DNA of 64,000 nt, from positions 6,690,645 through 6,754,644 of the forward strand of contig OX030956.1 of assembly GCA_943735955.1 (NCBI GenBank). The letters run 5' to 3'. The notes under the pieces are model-generated. The model had not been told where the DNA came from, did not search any database, and saw nothing but the letters and a program-made list of their open reading frames with translations. The stretch comes from Piscicola geometra. Its lineage: Eukaryota > Annelida > Clitellata > Hirudinida > Piscicolidae. Shown here in pieces: positions 1 to 14,342 of the stretch. A program made the position numbers and the translations under genes. Position 1 is the stretch's first letter. Every line of letters begins with the position of its first letter.

Positions 1-894
1 TTTACTATGTGGCATAGAACAGTGAGCTTTACGTTTTATTGTCTATGCAAAATGTATGCAATAAATTCTCTCAAATGAGTTAAGTAAGGGTGAAACAATA
101 AAATAAACTATTGGAAATTATGAATTTTGATATAAATTTTTTTAGTAAAATGATAAAAAGTGTCTTATTAAAACATTTTAGTAACGAATGTTTGTTTAAA
201 ATAAAGAATCAATTACAATAATCACAATAATAATATTTTTAAATCCACAATCGAAATAAAAGCCCCAAAATACTATAGCAATTGGTAAATATTTTCCTCT
301 AATTTATACAGCAGGCATAATCAAATGAGAGGAATCCTAAATCCATTGCATGTTCTGACATGCAGGTAAATTGATTCAGAAAACGTATTCCGAAATTGAA
401 ATACACACAAACCATAGATTCGTAAGTATATGAAAAGATAGCAACTAGATATAGAATCTAAAAAAAGACTTGTCAACATATTTTTAATAAGGTTTAAAAA
501 AGTTTAATACGTTTTGTGACTTAAATAAAGAAATAACAGACATAAATGTTGCTCTTTATGGAGGTGGAACTGATTAGAATACAAACAAATGTAACGCATT
601 ATACAAATAGATGGGGAGCCAAAATAAAGCTCAATCATTGAATAGTTGTTGAGTAGTAACCTTCTCAACATAAAGTTAAAATACTCATTGATTCTTTTGA
701 AGATTTTAATATAAATTATTAGGAGCTCGGTAGAGGTTTTGTTCGATAGACTTTATCATTCGGATTAAAATATCTAAAAGTGGTTTGCCAACGAATGTCT
801 TATCTTCACTTTAAAAACATCTGAGTAAAATAAGGGCCAAAGCTCACGTACCGAAGAGAGTTTAGTTTTGCTAATTTATATAGATCTGTTTGAA
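1..894. other. AT-rich upstream region, no gene seen
   Basis: I see no convincing coding exon, RNA gene or repeat here. It should contain the promoter or upstream exons of the myosin XVIII gene that follows, but no element can be pinned down by eye. Confidence 0.4.
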
Positions 895-3800
895 ATGAAG
901 TTCGATCCGTTTGAATTGGAGAAGATTTTGAATAAGGAAGAAGCTAAAAAGGAGCTCTCAAGGAAGCTATTGAAGCATGGAAAGGGTTTTGCTGCTACTG
1001 ATGTCGACGGGAGTTATATTGATATAGATCAAAAAACCCATCATAAATACAAGCAATATCAGAGCAATCATTTTACGAAACATAAGCTTGACAGAATTGA
1101 TGATAATGATGTTGGTGACGATGGCGAACATAGTAGTGGTGATGAAAGTAGTTTTGTTGGCATAACCAGGGAAGTAATTTTACGCTTCAGTGACATTTTG
1201 AGCTCAAACATCATCATCAAAAACAATAAAACATTTGAAAATAATGGTAAAGAAAGCAACCTAAACAGCGAAAAATGCCAAAAGTTTATTTTCATGAAGC
1301 CAAAAAAAGATACTTCTAACGGAATAGATGCAAGCTCTAAGCTCTTAGTTTTGTTGGGAGATCGACTGCTGAGGATTGATGGAAAGTCGGTGGAAGCAAT
1401 GAGTTCTGAGGGAATTCAAGAAATGATTGAAGAAACTGGCAAGAGCAGGAAAGAGGTGTTTAAAACTCGTATTAAAAGTCACTTTGTAGAGTCAAGTTTT
1501 AATTTTGTTACATATTATTTTAAAAACGTTTATAAGCAAATCATTTTTGTTTAACAGAGAAAACGATGAACTAATAATATGTTGAATAAATTAAAAATCT
1601 TTAATAAACTTGACCTTGAAAACACTTGACGATATCGCCAGGTTGTGCTGACTGTCAAGTCCTCACCGAATGAAAATGGTTACGTGAGGGATGGAGGTGA
1701 GAATGGAGACAAGATTCTTCTGCGAGACAAGCGGGAGACGCTGAAGAAGGCGAGGAGGACCAAGTTCAAAGAGAAGATACACGCAACCGAAGCTGATGAT
1801 GAAAATGAAGATGACGCTGTTAAGAGTTTCAGTCCACAAGTAATGAATTTTGAAGTTTCGATTATTTAAGATGATGCATTTGATGGTTCTTACGTAGTTA
1901 TTAGATGAAAAAAAATTAACATTTAGCTTTTGCATTTTTCATATTCTTACAACTATAAAAAACAGATTAAAAAACTGTACGGCTGCTTACGGCACTTTAA
2001 AGTTGAGCGGAAAACCTTTTAAAAAACGAAACCTACATTTCACGCGTTATTTGCGATTTAGAGCGTATTTTAAATATTTGTTAGGAAGTTTAACGATCTC
2101 TAAATACTTTTTTTATATCTATAATATTTTGCAAAGAATAATTGTTTATCAAAAGAAAAAAAATTAAGGAGTGCGACAAGTGAAAAGAAAATAGTGTTTT
2201 AAAAAAGCCACCCATTCATGAATAACTTATTCCTTATTAGAAATGTTTTCTTTAGCCTTTCCTGGTTATTTTAGGAAATATAATACCTATAAATAATCTC
2301 TTTAATTACACTTTTGACCTATTTCTTCGACATTTGACCTTATAATACATTTGCATTTTAATTCACCTCACTAAGGCTGTTTGGCTCAAGCACCAATCAG
2401 GAATAACATCAGGCATGATTCTGGAGGTTGACTCAGATAATAACAAGGTCAAAGTCCGACTGAATCGGGGTCAAATCGAACTAGAAGTCGACTTGTCTAT
2501 CGTCGAAAAAGTAAGTTACTACTTGAAGAAATTCTATATGTTTAATTTATGAAACATTTTGCAGACTTTGAGTCAGAATAATGAAGGTTCACTAAACCAC
2601 AATTATTAATTATTAAAATTTTCGACAATTTAATTTATTCTTAATCATCTTTTCCACTTAATATTCATTTCAAGGTTTTTTTTCCATCTCCAAAAACTTT
2701 CCCCATTAGCCTCTAAAAACCCTTCTTTGCCCCCTTCAGGCCAACCCGGCGGAGTACGACAGGGTAGAGAACTTAGCTCTGCTGGAAGAAATAAACCAGT
2801 CTTCCATCCTTAACACACTACGTCACCGCTACCATAGCAACCTGGTGCACACATATGCAGGCGAGATGATGATAGTGATAAGTCCTAGCGTTCCTCTTAG
2901 AATCTACTCGCAAACGGTTGGTTTATGTATATGACTGTGTGGGTGTTCTTTTATTCTTTTTTATTTTATGCCTGTTGTTAGGAATCTTTTTTTAATAAAA
3001 TTTAAAAGCTTAGATTATAGCACCAATAACCGAAATCATGGTTAATAGTTATTTTAAATGGGATGAATTCAAATTTTAAAAGCTATGTAAACTAAGAAAA
3101 AAAATCCCTTTCAACAGGCGATGTCCATTTTCAAGAAAAATTGCAATGAAGATGACCTCATTCCACACATATATGCAGTAGGCCAATCAGCTTTAAGCGA
3201 CTTATTTAAAAACATCAAAAACAACTTCAATAAAGCAGAACACACAAAAAACACGAATGTAAAACCAGATACAAACTTCATTGAGAAAAAAAACAAAGTT
3301 AACTCCTGCAACGATGATTTCAACACCAACACTAACAAACAAGCGATAGTTCTAATGGGACCAACGGGAGCTGGCAAGACAAGAAACCTTCACGAATTGT
3401 TAAGGTTTTTCTTCACAAACAGCGACACCATCAACGCCGATCAGCCTGGCACCATCTCACCAACGTGCTCTAAAGTGCGCAGTGCCCTCACCGTCCTAGA
3501 GGCCTTTACGAACTACTCCACTCTCTACAATGATAACTCGTCAGGGTAAGAGAAAAATAAATAAATTTAATTTTGTTATGGAGATATTGCCAATGATTAT
3601 ATATTATTATTATAATAAAGAAGTATATTTATCACACTGTTTCACGAAATATATAATTAAGTTTAAACTAAATCTTGCAATGGGTTTAATTGAAAGCACA
3701 TTAACAGGCCATTGCTTTTTAAAATAATAAATTTGTGTCCATATTGCAGGTGTTGTAGGCTGGTGGAGGTGGTATTCGAGGAAGGAAATGCATCAGTAGA

Positions 3801-6800
3801 GAGAATTGTTTTCGACGTGAGAAATTAATATTTGGAAGTGATTGAAAACCCTAATGGCTAAAGTAGCATCTTTGTAGTTCAGTTCTGGTCTATATCTTTC
3901 AATTTATGATTTATTAATACCAAAATTAAAAAAAATAAAAGTTTTAATTTTCAATTAAAGATGTTGAACCTCGAAACTACTCGACTCTCCAAAAGACTGG
4001 ACCATCGTGGTTGCTTCCACGTTTTCCAGCAAGTGCTAGGTGGCATTGGGGAGAAGGAAAGGTGGGTGGTTGTTTGGATGGGGGATAAGTTGACTAAAAA
4101 AATTGTATATTTAAGATAGTTTGTTGAATTGTCAATGATTTGTTGAAAAGAGATGGGGATAATTTTTAATTGAAAATAAAAAACCCCAAAACAGCTATTC
4201 GGGTTATGAGAAAATCAATAATTTCTTCAATAAAAATTAAAATATAAAACTAAACAGGGAAGTACTGCACCTACACCACTCCATCCTGCGTGAGCCTAAC
4301 CTATTCGTCATGCTTTCGACGAATGCCGAAGCTGATGATGCTTCGGCTAAAGAGTGGTTGTCTTTGCTGGAATCAATGGACGAGATAGGCGTGTGTGAGG
4401 ATGAAATGATGACCATCCTTACTACTCTCGCTTGCATCTACCATTTGGGAGCTGCGGGCTATACCGTTGGTTAGAATTTGAGAAAATATCAATTGAGCTA
4501 TACTGGATTAGGAATTAATCCTAAATAATTATTAACGTTTTTTTGCATTTTTTAGATGTGATCGAAATAAAATTTAAATGGAATTTATAAATACTATATC
4601 AGTTTAATTAGTTAATTATAATTATCAAACCAATGACATTTGATCTCATTACCTGACGCCAATGTTCTCAAAGGGCAAGGGGGCCTTTCTCACCGGTTCG
4701 GCAGAGCATTAGCAGCCAGCAGAGCTGCTTCCGTGCTGGGAGTCACAAGCCAGCAACTGTCACAGGCTGTCTTCAACTTAAGTGGTTTTAACGAAAGAAA
4801 CAAAAGTTTTGAAGGCAATTCATTCAAGCAAAACCTCAACCAGCAGTATGGTGATAATACAGATGTTAACCTTAACCCAGGAAAACATAAAGACAAGAAT
4901 AATAGCAATAGTAACAACAATAAAGGTAATATCAAAGTTGATGATAATGTCGACAACGATGCATTTGCCGCCAAAACGAATGGCATGGAGTTGATGGGAG
5001 TGTTTGTGGAAGTGTTGTACGAGGTGTTGTGTCGGTATGTCACCTGCCTTGTTAACAGGTGTTGTCGCTTAAAAAAATTTTTTTTGATAACTTTTTTTCA
5101 CGGTTAAGCTTCAAGAAATCAAAACTTTAATAAATAAAAAAATATCACCAAGCACCATCATCAACTATTCAAACCAGGTCATTCAACAACGAAACAAAAT
5201 TCAAACAAAGGAAGAACAAAAAAGACAACAAATCTATTTTAATTGTTGATTCTTCCGGTTTTCGATGTCAGCCACATTCAAGCCGCCATCTTGGATTTCA
5301 AGACTTCCGGTGCAACTACTTGCAGGACCGACTTAACCTCTTGTCCTACGATAAACTAATCACAAACAAAACTAATCTCTACAAAAAGGTTTCAAAGTTG
5401 ACAAATAAATAATTATTTTTCACATAATTAATTATACCTCATGATAGATATTACAAATTAGAATATTAAAAAACTAATATACGTGAAACATTTTCCCAGC
5501 TTTTCGACCAGTCTTTTCCCAACCACTCGCAAAACAAAAATGCTCAAATGATCTTACTAAACTCCGTCAAAAGTATGGAGAAAAAAATGTCAAACTTAAA
5601 TTGCCTATTATCCTCTTCATCCACGTCATCGCCATCTCCATTGACATCATCATCACCGTCGTCTTCTTCCTCTTTCGGTTCGAAGACTATAAAGTTTTTT
5701 CACCTTTTCGACGGAACTTGCGTTGAATACTGCGCGAGAGACATGCTCTTGAATGCGACCAGCTTGCGTGGGAAATCAGGCAACTATAAGAGTTGCAGTG
5801 AAGAAGATGATAACGAGGATGATGATGATGATGATGATGATAATCATGATGATCATGAGGATAACAATCAGGATGGTGATAAAGTTGACGATGGGGATAG
5901 ACGAAGCCATGACGCTGGTGACAAAAGCCATTGTGAAATGTTCATAAACAAAACATCTAAAAAGACTAACAACCTTTCAAAGAAAAATAATAAAAATAAT
6001 AAAAATAATGAAAATAGAAATCAAATACATAATTTAAACTATGACACTCTCCTTCGCTTGCATGGCCTTCTCGCCGTTTCAAGCAGGTGATTACCAATTT
6101 ATCTTCATTATTTTATTATTATTATTTTAATAACTAATATATGAATACTTTTTAAAAGTTTGTATTAATAATTTTTTTAAAGTTTTTATTAATAATTTTT
6201 TTAAAGTTTTTATAATAATTTTTCGGTGTTTAACCAATTTTTTAGTTTGTTTATAAAGGTTTTTATAATATTAAAATGTATGATTAAACTAAATACTTTC
6301 AAAATAATATTTTAAAATTAATTTATAAAAATGAACTTTCGCATATTCCACAGCGAATGTCTAAATGATCTTTTGCCCATTGTGCAAGGAATGCTCTCAT
6401 CTTCCGTTTCATCATCATCATCATCGTTCCCTTCATCATCTTCATCATCATCATCATCATCATCATCATCGTCATCATCATCTCTATCATCATCACCACA
6501 ACCTCCAGCCAGCTTGTCATTAGGTCTAGAATTATTGCCAGTTTTTTCATCATGCAAAGGATTTGTCACCAAAGTCGTGAGTAATCTTTTATCAGAAGGG
6601 AACATGATAGTAGCAATTTGATCAAAGTAATAACAGTAGAAAAACATGAAAATTAAATATATAAAAGTATTAGTAGAAAGTCGATAATCTCACTTACTTT
6701 CAATTTGTATCAACGATAATGATTAGAAGCAAAAAAGAATTAATGCTCTAGAGAATCGGTGATTGGTGATTGGAGAAACAGTGAATGATAGAAATAATGC

Positions 6801-9800
6801 ACCAGTGAATAAAATAATGGAGGATTGATAGATGAATTTATAGATGAACAAATAAATAGCTTTATAAACGCAGGATCGATTGATGGAGGAGCTGGAGGGA
6901 CGAAGGTGCAGATGGGTTTACTGTTGGTTGCCCCATCCTCCTTCGCTTCCTGGTGACCAACTCAACTTGTTCTTAATACACAACAAAATAAAATATAATA
7001 AATATTTACTAAAAACTTCGTGAATAATATCACAAAAAACTACAACCACCCCTTAGGCACCATCCCTGGCGGTTTAGACTTAGCAGCGCTGAGGCAGCAG
7101 TTGGATTCCTCATGCGTTCTTCAAGCCACACAACTTCACAACGTCACTTTCAGCAACCACATGACTTATGCCCAGTTCGTCAGAAGTTACGCCTTCCTCC
7201 TGCCGCAAGATACAAGCCAAGATACTGCCCTGGATCCCGTTCAGGTTGTTTATTTTGAGTTTTCCAGTCTCATGATAAAATGGCTAAGTTTAAATTATAC
7301 GGGAAAGTATGCTAACTAAAAATAGGAAAAATAATTTAAGTTTATTTTAATGATGGTTTGAAAAAATTGGCGTAGATGAAATAATTTATAATCTCTAATT
7401 TACAAAAGTTGAAAAGTTTTATTTCACTAAATGAAAACAATTGAAATGGATGGCGTTAATCTAAAAGCTTTCAAACCATCACACAAATGAAAAAAAATTA
7501 TTTGACTTATAATAGATAGCTGCAAAGATTGTGGAGCATTGTAGAGTCGATGAAAAGTTGTATAAAATGGAAAAAGAAAAGGTATTTATTTGTTTTATTT
7601 TATATTAGAAAGGAGCTATAGCATTAGAAAGTTTTAAAAAATAAGCTTTTTCGTGTTTTTTTAGATACTTCTGAAGGACAAAGCTGTAGCCATTTTGAAG
7701 GATGCAAGAGAAGAAAGATCCAAGAAATTAAAAGTTTGTAAGATTAATTTTAGTTTAATAGCAATACATTGGTTTAAAATATTAACAATGGTCACCATTT
7801 TATTCTGTTAAAATATTTCATAGCTTATATTTTTATTCTTAAAAAAAATTATATAGAACTTTATAAACTTATTATTATTTTTTTTTTTAGCTAAACAGAC
7901 TTCAACCAAACATGAGCCCAGTTTCAATGGTAACTCTATCCCCCGAACGAGATGTAAACATATACGCAGGTCTGCATGAAGGTGAAAAGATATTCTAATG
8001 AGAATGTATCATTATCTGTAATGAAAAGCATTTGACAGATCGAATAACAATTTACATTTCCAAGGGGAATGTCTGTCGGAGGCAGAAAGGAGTGAGGATG
8101 ACGTCGATTCAAACGCCTACAACAAAAGTCATTCAAATGAAAAGACAAAAAATTATTCTGGAAACAAAAAATCTACAGTCGACAATACAACCGACAACAA
8201 AATTTTTTCTGGCATCATTCCCGATAGCAACAACATAAATCGACCTTTTAGCAACACAACCAGCAACAAGACCAACAACAATTATAGTGTTGATACTTCA
8301 ACCAAAAACAACAAAAGTAACAACAACAACACAAACAAAAAATTAGAAAACAACAATCAAAGCGTTGATTCTTTAACCAACAACAACAAAACCAACAACA
8401 GTAGCAACAACAGTAGCAACAATAAAGCACTGAAAGAGTTGAGAATGAGACATGTGCAGGAGCTGGGAGATTCCGCCATGATTGAACTCAGTGCCAAAAA
8501 GAAGGTGACTGGCAGATGAATGTGAGCATGTAGAGGGGAATTAAGTGAAGAATCGATGGGGAAATGAATGAAGTAATGCATGCCAGTATTTGAGAATTTG
8601 ATGAAAAGATAATTGAATGAATATAATTATTATCAATTAACTGAATATATATGAAATTTTATAAGTCACGTGAGAAATAAATAAAAAATGTATTGAACAA
8701 GAAACCTTGTTTGATAAACCGTTTCACAACTTCTCCGTTAGTTATCAGAGGCATTGGATGAGATGGGGGATGCGAAGGACAGTGTGGAGATGATGAGGGT
8801 TGCGATCTGTTCCAAGGAAAGAATCATTGAAGATCTGAAAAGACTGCTGGAGGAGCAAGAGGAAGAGTGTGATGAGTTTCGAAGAAAATGTGATGGGTGA
8901 GTTGTGGAATTGTATTGGGTGTGTTGGGGAATTTTATAGGGTGGTGAATAACGTTATAAATGTAATAGTAAATTACTGAGTAATGTAAGGATAAAACACG
9001 GAAATGAATGAAACAATTATCGTTTCAGTGTAAGAGAAGAGTTTTTTAAAATCTATTTTTCTTAAATATTGTGCTAAGAAAGATTTTTTAAAGTGAAAAC
9101 GTTAATAGGTCCTCTTGGGCCCTTCTTTGAGACAATAAGCTCAATCTCGTATTGCAGTTATCAGAAAGAACTGACAAGGCGGAGTGAACTACTGAAAGAA
9201 GAGAAGAGTCGATACGAAAGCCTGAAGGACGAGATGAAGGGAATGCACGAGCAGAATGAAATGAACAAACAACTTATAGAGGTTGAAGGAATTTAAATCG
9301 TTAATTTTTAAGGTTTTTTGAAAAAAGAATATTGTAAGTTTAATACAATTCAGTGTTCGAAATCGGGAAATACTCTGCAATAGTTTGAAGTTAATTGAGT
9401 TAAATATTGCAAAAAAATATAATATAAAAATATATAAAACTCTTTATTAAAAACTCAAATAATTCTGAACAGAATGCTATGGGGGAAACTGAAAGAGAGA
9501 TGAGAGGAAGGAAAGACGTCGAAGCAAAATTGAAGGAAATTATTGGCATCAAACATGAAGTAAAATTTCGTTACTTGAAGTTTTTAAAGTTTTTTATAGA
9601 GTAATATAGCAAAAGAATCTAGTGGACTATTTTGATTTTCAATGGCCTCAAGATATCTTTAACTAATATTCATACATTATCCGTTTTAAACACCATTAAC
9701 TCGCTTGAGCTCCTGAAACTTGCATTTTTCTTCGAAATCATAAGCTGGAAGAGGTGATAATGCAGAGAGATTCGTTGAAGAAGACACAAAGCAAACAACA

Positions 9801-12265
9801 GACGAAACTTCAGCACCAGGATGACACCATCAAACAACTCATCGAGGTCATTACTTAATCATAATGTCCAAGAATAATCGATGAAAATGTGAAAGTGTTA
9901 ACTATTAATTTAGCTTTCGTTCTTGTCAATTTTGAAATGTGCAATTAAATTTAATCTTTATTTACTTTAGTAAGAATCCAATTCATTTTAATATTCATAA
10001 CTTCTTTAAAAAATTAATTTTACCATGATTATTGTTTGAAAGACCATAAAGAAGCTAGAAGAAGCGAGTATGGAGACGAAGAGAATTGCAGCTAAAAGTG
10101 GTCAGGATGCCGTCGAAGATACTGAACATCGAAAACGCTTGTTCTATCTTGAGGTCTTTTCTTTATTTAGCGAGTTAAAAAAAGTTTAATTAGAAAATAT
10201 TATAAAAATTAACATATTTCGTGTAGGAAAAATTATGATTTTTATCATTAACTTTCAGCTTCAAAAGGCCAACCAGCGGATGGACGAAATGGAAGACGAG
10301 AAAGCAAAAATGCTCGCTGAACTTGAAGATAAAACTAAAAAACTCACTTACATGGAGCTTGAGCTCTCAAATTACAAAGGTCAAATGAGCGATTAAATTT
10401 GGAAATAACTATTTTGTTGAAGATCAAATATTCTAAAAAGCCTTATTATTCAATCTGTAATAATCCAACAGAGGACCGCAAAAAGAAGCATGATAAGTTG
10501 AAAGATGTGCTCGCTTCTAGCAGTGAATCCGTTCTGAGAGGCAATAGTCCACACAAATCCATCAACATGCTCAAAACACTGGTCAAATCTCATTTCAATA
10601 TATTATTAAAAATGAAACAATAATATAAAAACAATTTTAATATGTTAATTTAAAAAATAAATTACTTGATTCATCTTTAAAATACAACCAGGAAAGTATT
10701 TTATATATTATTTACTGTAAAACACCATGTATAAAGCGAATTTTTTGTCTCTGAATTCTAATCTTTCCAAATACTTTCAAAGATAACTTTATACGCCCAC
10801 CAAAATCTAATCAACCACGCACAGTTGTCAGAAATGAAAGAAGAGAATGAGAGCTTACGTGAAAGGAAGAGGCTGGCGGGGGAAGAGGTGAAGGCGATGC
10901 AGGAACAGATGGAATGCTGGGAAAAAGAAAAAAATCAGGTAGTTTCAATTTGGATCAGTAAAATAAATTTAATATAATTAATTCTTCAAAAACTATTATT
11001 AATTTGATTTAATTAAGGGTATTTTTAAAGATGAATTAACTCTTTTAAATCTGAAGTAACTTTGGAGATAATCATTTCAAAAATTAATTAGCATTGTTAA
11101 GATTTGTAAATCATCTTTTCAGTATAAGATAAGGATCGAAAAGTTAACTTCTGATTTGGCTGAAATGTCGGAAGTTGTTGAAGACAAAGAAGACGAAATA
11201 AATGACTTTATACACAAATACTCCAAACTTGTAGAAAAGGTTTTTGCAAAGACTGCCCTTGAAAATTACGTTCAGAAACATAAAATTTCATAAAATAAAT
11301 ATAATTTTAAATATATAAAAAACAATAAATCTCACTAAATCAATTTAGAATACAGCAGACTTAACGAAGGTTCAAGAGCAGTCGGTAGAAATACAGTCGC
11401 TGAGTTGCAAACTGCGAGAAAGTCAAGAACGCATCGAAGCGTTAGAAGAGAAGAATAACCAATTGACGACTGGCGCTGCTGCTGGAAGAGTCCTGTCTGA
11501 TAAGGAAAGACAGATTGTAGGTTTAAAGATGAAACTCCAAGAAGAAGAAATTTCTAGAAAAAGAATCGAAGTGATTGGTGGTTTCGTAGATGTTTCAGTT
11601 CTTTAAATTATAACATTGATAAATTAATTAGCATTTTGTAAGAGTTATACATTATTTAAATTAAGTTTTCATTAACAAATTATTTTCACCACATATACGC
11701 AATATAAACCAATAGTCACAGCTGAAATGGACGAAAGGTTCATTACAGAAAGAGAAGCAAGAGAGTCAAAAGCTGAAGGCGGAGTTGATGAAGGAGTTCG
11801 AAGCTAAGTCCAAAGTGGAAGGCAGCTTGAAGGTGCAGAAGTCTCGAAGTCTCGCTCTGGAAACTAGGATTCAAGATTTGGAAACTGTCATTAAACGACT
11901 GGTAAGTTGATGCAAGTTGCAGTGTAACGTTACTGAGTTTTTAATGAAACTATATATCTCAAATAAGTCATAAACTTAAGACCTACTTAGAAGTCAAAAA
12001 TACATAATATTAATCACAACCAATGAAAATCCCTCAGAAACAGCAAATAGGTGAACAAAAAGAAGAGTGCAGGGACCACAGTGAAGAAATGGTTGGTCTG
12101 AAAAGGCGACTCAATTCCCTTCAGAACAACCTGTGCAGACTGGAGTTTCGTGAAGAAGATGATGAAGACAACAGCGATGAAGATGATCTAGAACATGTTT
12201 CGTTCAAGAGAAACAGTTTGGTTCTGTCGTCAAGGAGGTCTCTTCTTGAATCGTCTGAAGCTTGA
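895..12265 (+). CDS. MYO18: Unconventional myosin XVIII (PDZ + motor + coiled coil), about 28 exons
   Basis: Actin-associated, class XVIII myosin; the family has little or no motor ATPase activity and acts as a cytoskeletal or Golgi linker (family knowledge). The order of domains matches MYO18A. A lysine/glutamate-rich N-terminus starts at ATG 895. A PDZ segment follows (GDRLLRIDGKSVEAMSSEG, about 1357-1450, continuing at 1642-1840). The SH3-like entry is at 2366-2510. The motor begins at 2742-2919 (SSILNTLRHRYHSNLVHTYA) and 3119-3544 (HIYAVGQSA, P-loop GPTGAGKT). Other motor exons are near 3760, 3961, 4258, 4654, 5177 (switch-II-like VDSSGF, NYLQDRL), 5500, 6353, 7057, 7520 and 7665. Coiled-coil exons run from about 8420 to the TGA at 12263-12265. 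The P-loop has Pro where active myosins have Glu. I found no clear IQ motif. Serine and aspartate runs from TCA/GAT repeats interrupt the motor. The true start could lie further upstream and exon ends are approximate. Confidence 0.9.
5815..5850 (+). repeat. (GAT)n trinucleotide tract inside a myosin XVIII motor exon
   Basis: A GAT run inside the open exon at about 5500-6086 encodes an acidic aspartate-rich loop in the motor. The reading frame stays open on both sides, so it looks like expansion within coding sequence. Confidence 0.75.
6408..6495 (+). repeat. (TCA)n trinucleotide tract inside a myosin XVIII motor exon
   Basis: TCA/TCG repeats encode a polyserine run directly after the motor segment LNDLLPIVQGML. 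The minus-strand poly-Asp frames over this stretch are shadows of the repeat. Confidence 0.75.
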
Positions 12266-12479
12266 GAACACTAAGAAGCGCTATACTTCTTTTATTTTTA
12301 TGAAATTGAACCTTCGAGATCATTAGATTTTATATACTATTTATGTATATATTGTGTGATTTTATTAAAAACTAACACTTTTTATTCATGTGATTTATTA
12401 AAAGATCTATCTTACATTTTTTTGAAAAATTTAAATGATTAATAAATTATTAAACTTGTATTGAATATGTGTTGATATT

Positions 12480-13365
12480 TTCCATGGGCGGCGATCCTGG
12501 GGGGTCCCGGGGTCAGGACCCCCCACTTTTTTTTAGTGGGGGGGTCCACATTAATAGGGACCCCCCCACTTTTTCCCATTTTTGTTTTCAAAAATTTCTA
12601 TTTGGATATGAGCTTAATCGTCAACCATGGCATAAAAGTAAATGTTTTTACAGTAATAAATTGTGAGTATGTGTAGTTATAGTGATAGCTGTTTAAAACA
12701 AAAATATTCTTTGCTTGTTTAAATACTCCTTCACCTACTTTTTTTAACACTATGGCGTAGGCGGGAATCCTGAAGGGGTCCTGGGATCCACCTCTACAAG
12801 AACCCCCTCACTCTTAAAAATACACATTTTTCAACTCATTTTGATACGAGCCTAATCGTCAACCAAATGCTAATACAGTAATACATTGTGAGTATGTAAG
12901 GGCAGGAATGCTAGGGGGGTCCTGGGGTCCATCTTAACATGGACACTATTCAGTATTTCAAATACAATAATTTTTAAACTCTTATCTTAATACAAGCATA
13001 ATCGGCAACCATAGCATATAACATAATTTTTATTCAGTAATATATTTTTGGTAAAAGTAGTTATAGTGATAGCTGCCTAAAGCAAAATTATTCTTTGCTT
13101 ACTAAAATACTCATTCACCTACTCTTCTTTTTATATTTATAAATTGAAATTAATAAATTATATTTATAAAAATTAAATTTCTGATTTTTCAATTTTCGCA
13201 AGCAGACATTCAGAATGCTTTTCAGAAAATATCGGTTCACTTTATGCAAGCAGACAGATTTACATTTTTATAAAAAAATCATTCATATTGTGCTCCTTAT
13301 TTTGCATGGGCGATATTATTCATCGTGGGATTCTGAGGTCCACTTCAATATCGACCCTTTCAATT
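12480..13365. repeat. Cluster of about four diverged direct repeats
   Basis: Each copy opens with a GC-rich block resembling GGGCG-GATCCTGGGGTCCTGGGGTCCAC and continues with an AT-rich part containing AGCCTAATCGTCAACCA-like and GTAGTTATAGTGATAGCTG sequences. Copies begin near 12483, 12757, 12900 and, degenerate, 13308. The second copy lacks part of the AT-rich section. There is no credible coding content. The cluster runs into the hAT-like remnant that follows and may be part of the same dead element or a local segmental amplification. Confidence 0.6.
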
Positions 13366-13371
13366 TTTTAG

Positions 13372-14160
13372 ATGAACCAAAGTTAATGAATTTTAAAAGG
13401 CTTCAAACATTAACTAAAGTTTTGGTTAAATCAAACTACAAGTTTCATATCGCATAACTGCCAAAAAGAAATGCTGAGGCCTTTAGCTCATTCTATCGTT
13501 AGAAACACAATGTGCACTGTTAATGCCGAATCAAGCCAATTTGGTGTTGTGGTTGACGGCACACAAGACTGCAATGGGTTAGAGTTGGAATCGATAGGCA
13601 TTCGTTTTTTTGTTGAGGCTCTGAATGTTAATGAACCATTTATTGGTTTATTCAGCCCACTAGACACGATCGGAAAAACATTAGTCGTTGCAATTAGCAA
13701 GTGCCAAGGTCAGTGGAATGGTTGCAGCGACTGATTCAGTTGTGCAAGAACTGCGTCACCTACGATCAGATGAACAGTTTAATGCCATTTTCAGAGATGT
13801 CAACAGTATGGTCTTGGCATATAATCTCGAGGCGATTGCTGTACCTCGGGTGCGAAAGCCGCCACAAAAGTATTGTGGGCTAAGCCCAGCTTATGTAGCA
13901 ACAACACCAGAGGAACATTATCGAGCAGCATATTTCGCTGTCATAGACATTGCAATCATGCAACTCACAAAAAGAATCAATTGAGATTCTCCTGGTTTGC
14001 GTTCATACTTGCAGCTGGTTAAGTGAACCATGATATTTGCAAGCAGTATCGTAAGTTGAATGAAACTGGTCTTTGTTCACAGTTAACTATGTTTAAAGAC
14101 CCGAATGAATTTTAGCAAAACGCAAAAAGTAATGCAAGATGTGATGAAGAAAATAGTTAG
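13372..14160 (+). pseudogene. Degenerate hAT-superfamily (ZMYM1-like) transposase remnant
   Basis: Two overlapping frames carry pieces of one transposase. The first (13471-13734) reads VVVDGTQDCNG then LVVAISKCQGQWNGC, matching the DE-T-D and AKCRGQxYDGA region of hAT-like transposases. The next, at 13688-13984, reads VPRVRKPPQKY and TTPEEHYRAAYF, matching the conserved RQ-PPxRY and TPEEYFR region of the same proteins. A frameshift separates the halves, stops follow, and a large central part is missing. I see no intact terminal inverted repeats. It is a dead fragment; the superfamily call is by remembered motif similarity. Confidence 0.65.
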
Positions 14161-14342
14161 ATATCATTAATTATTTTTGCGAGTTAGTCTTTTTTGATAA
14201 AATAAACTTTCTTTAATCTAACTTACATCCAATGTTATGAGAACAAATTGGTATATAATTACATTTAATCATCAAATCTTGTTCATATAATAACCGTATG
14301 AACAATTTAAAGCTTTTATTTATTCAAATAAAAAGTGAAAAG

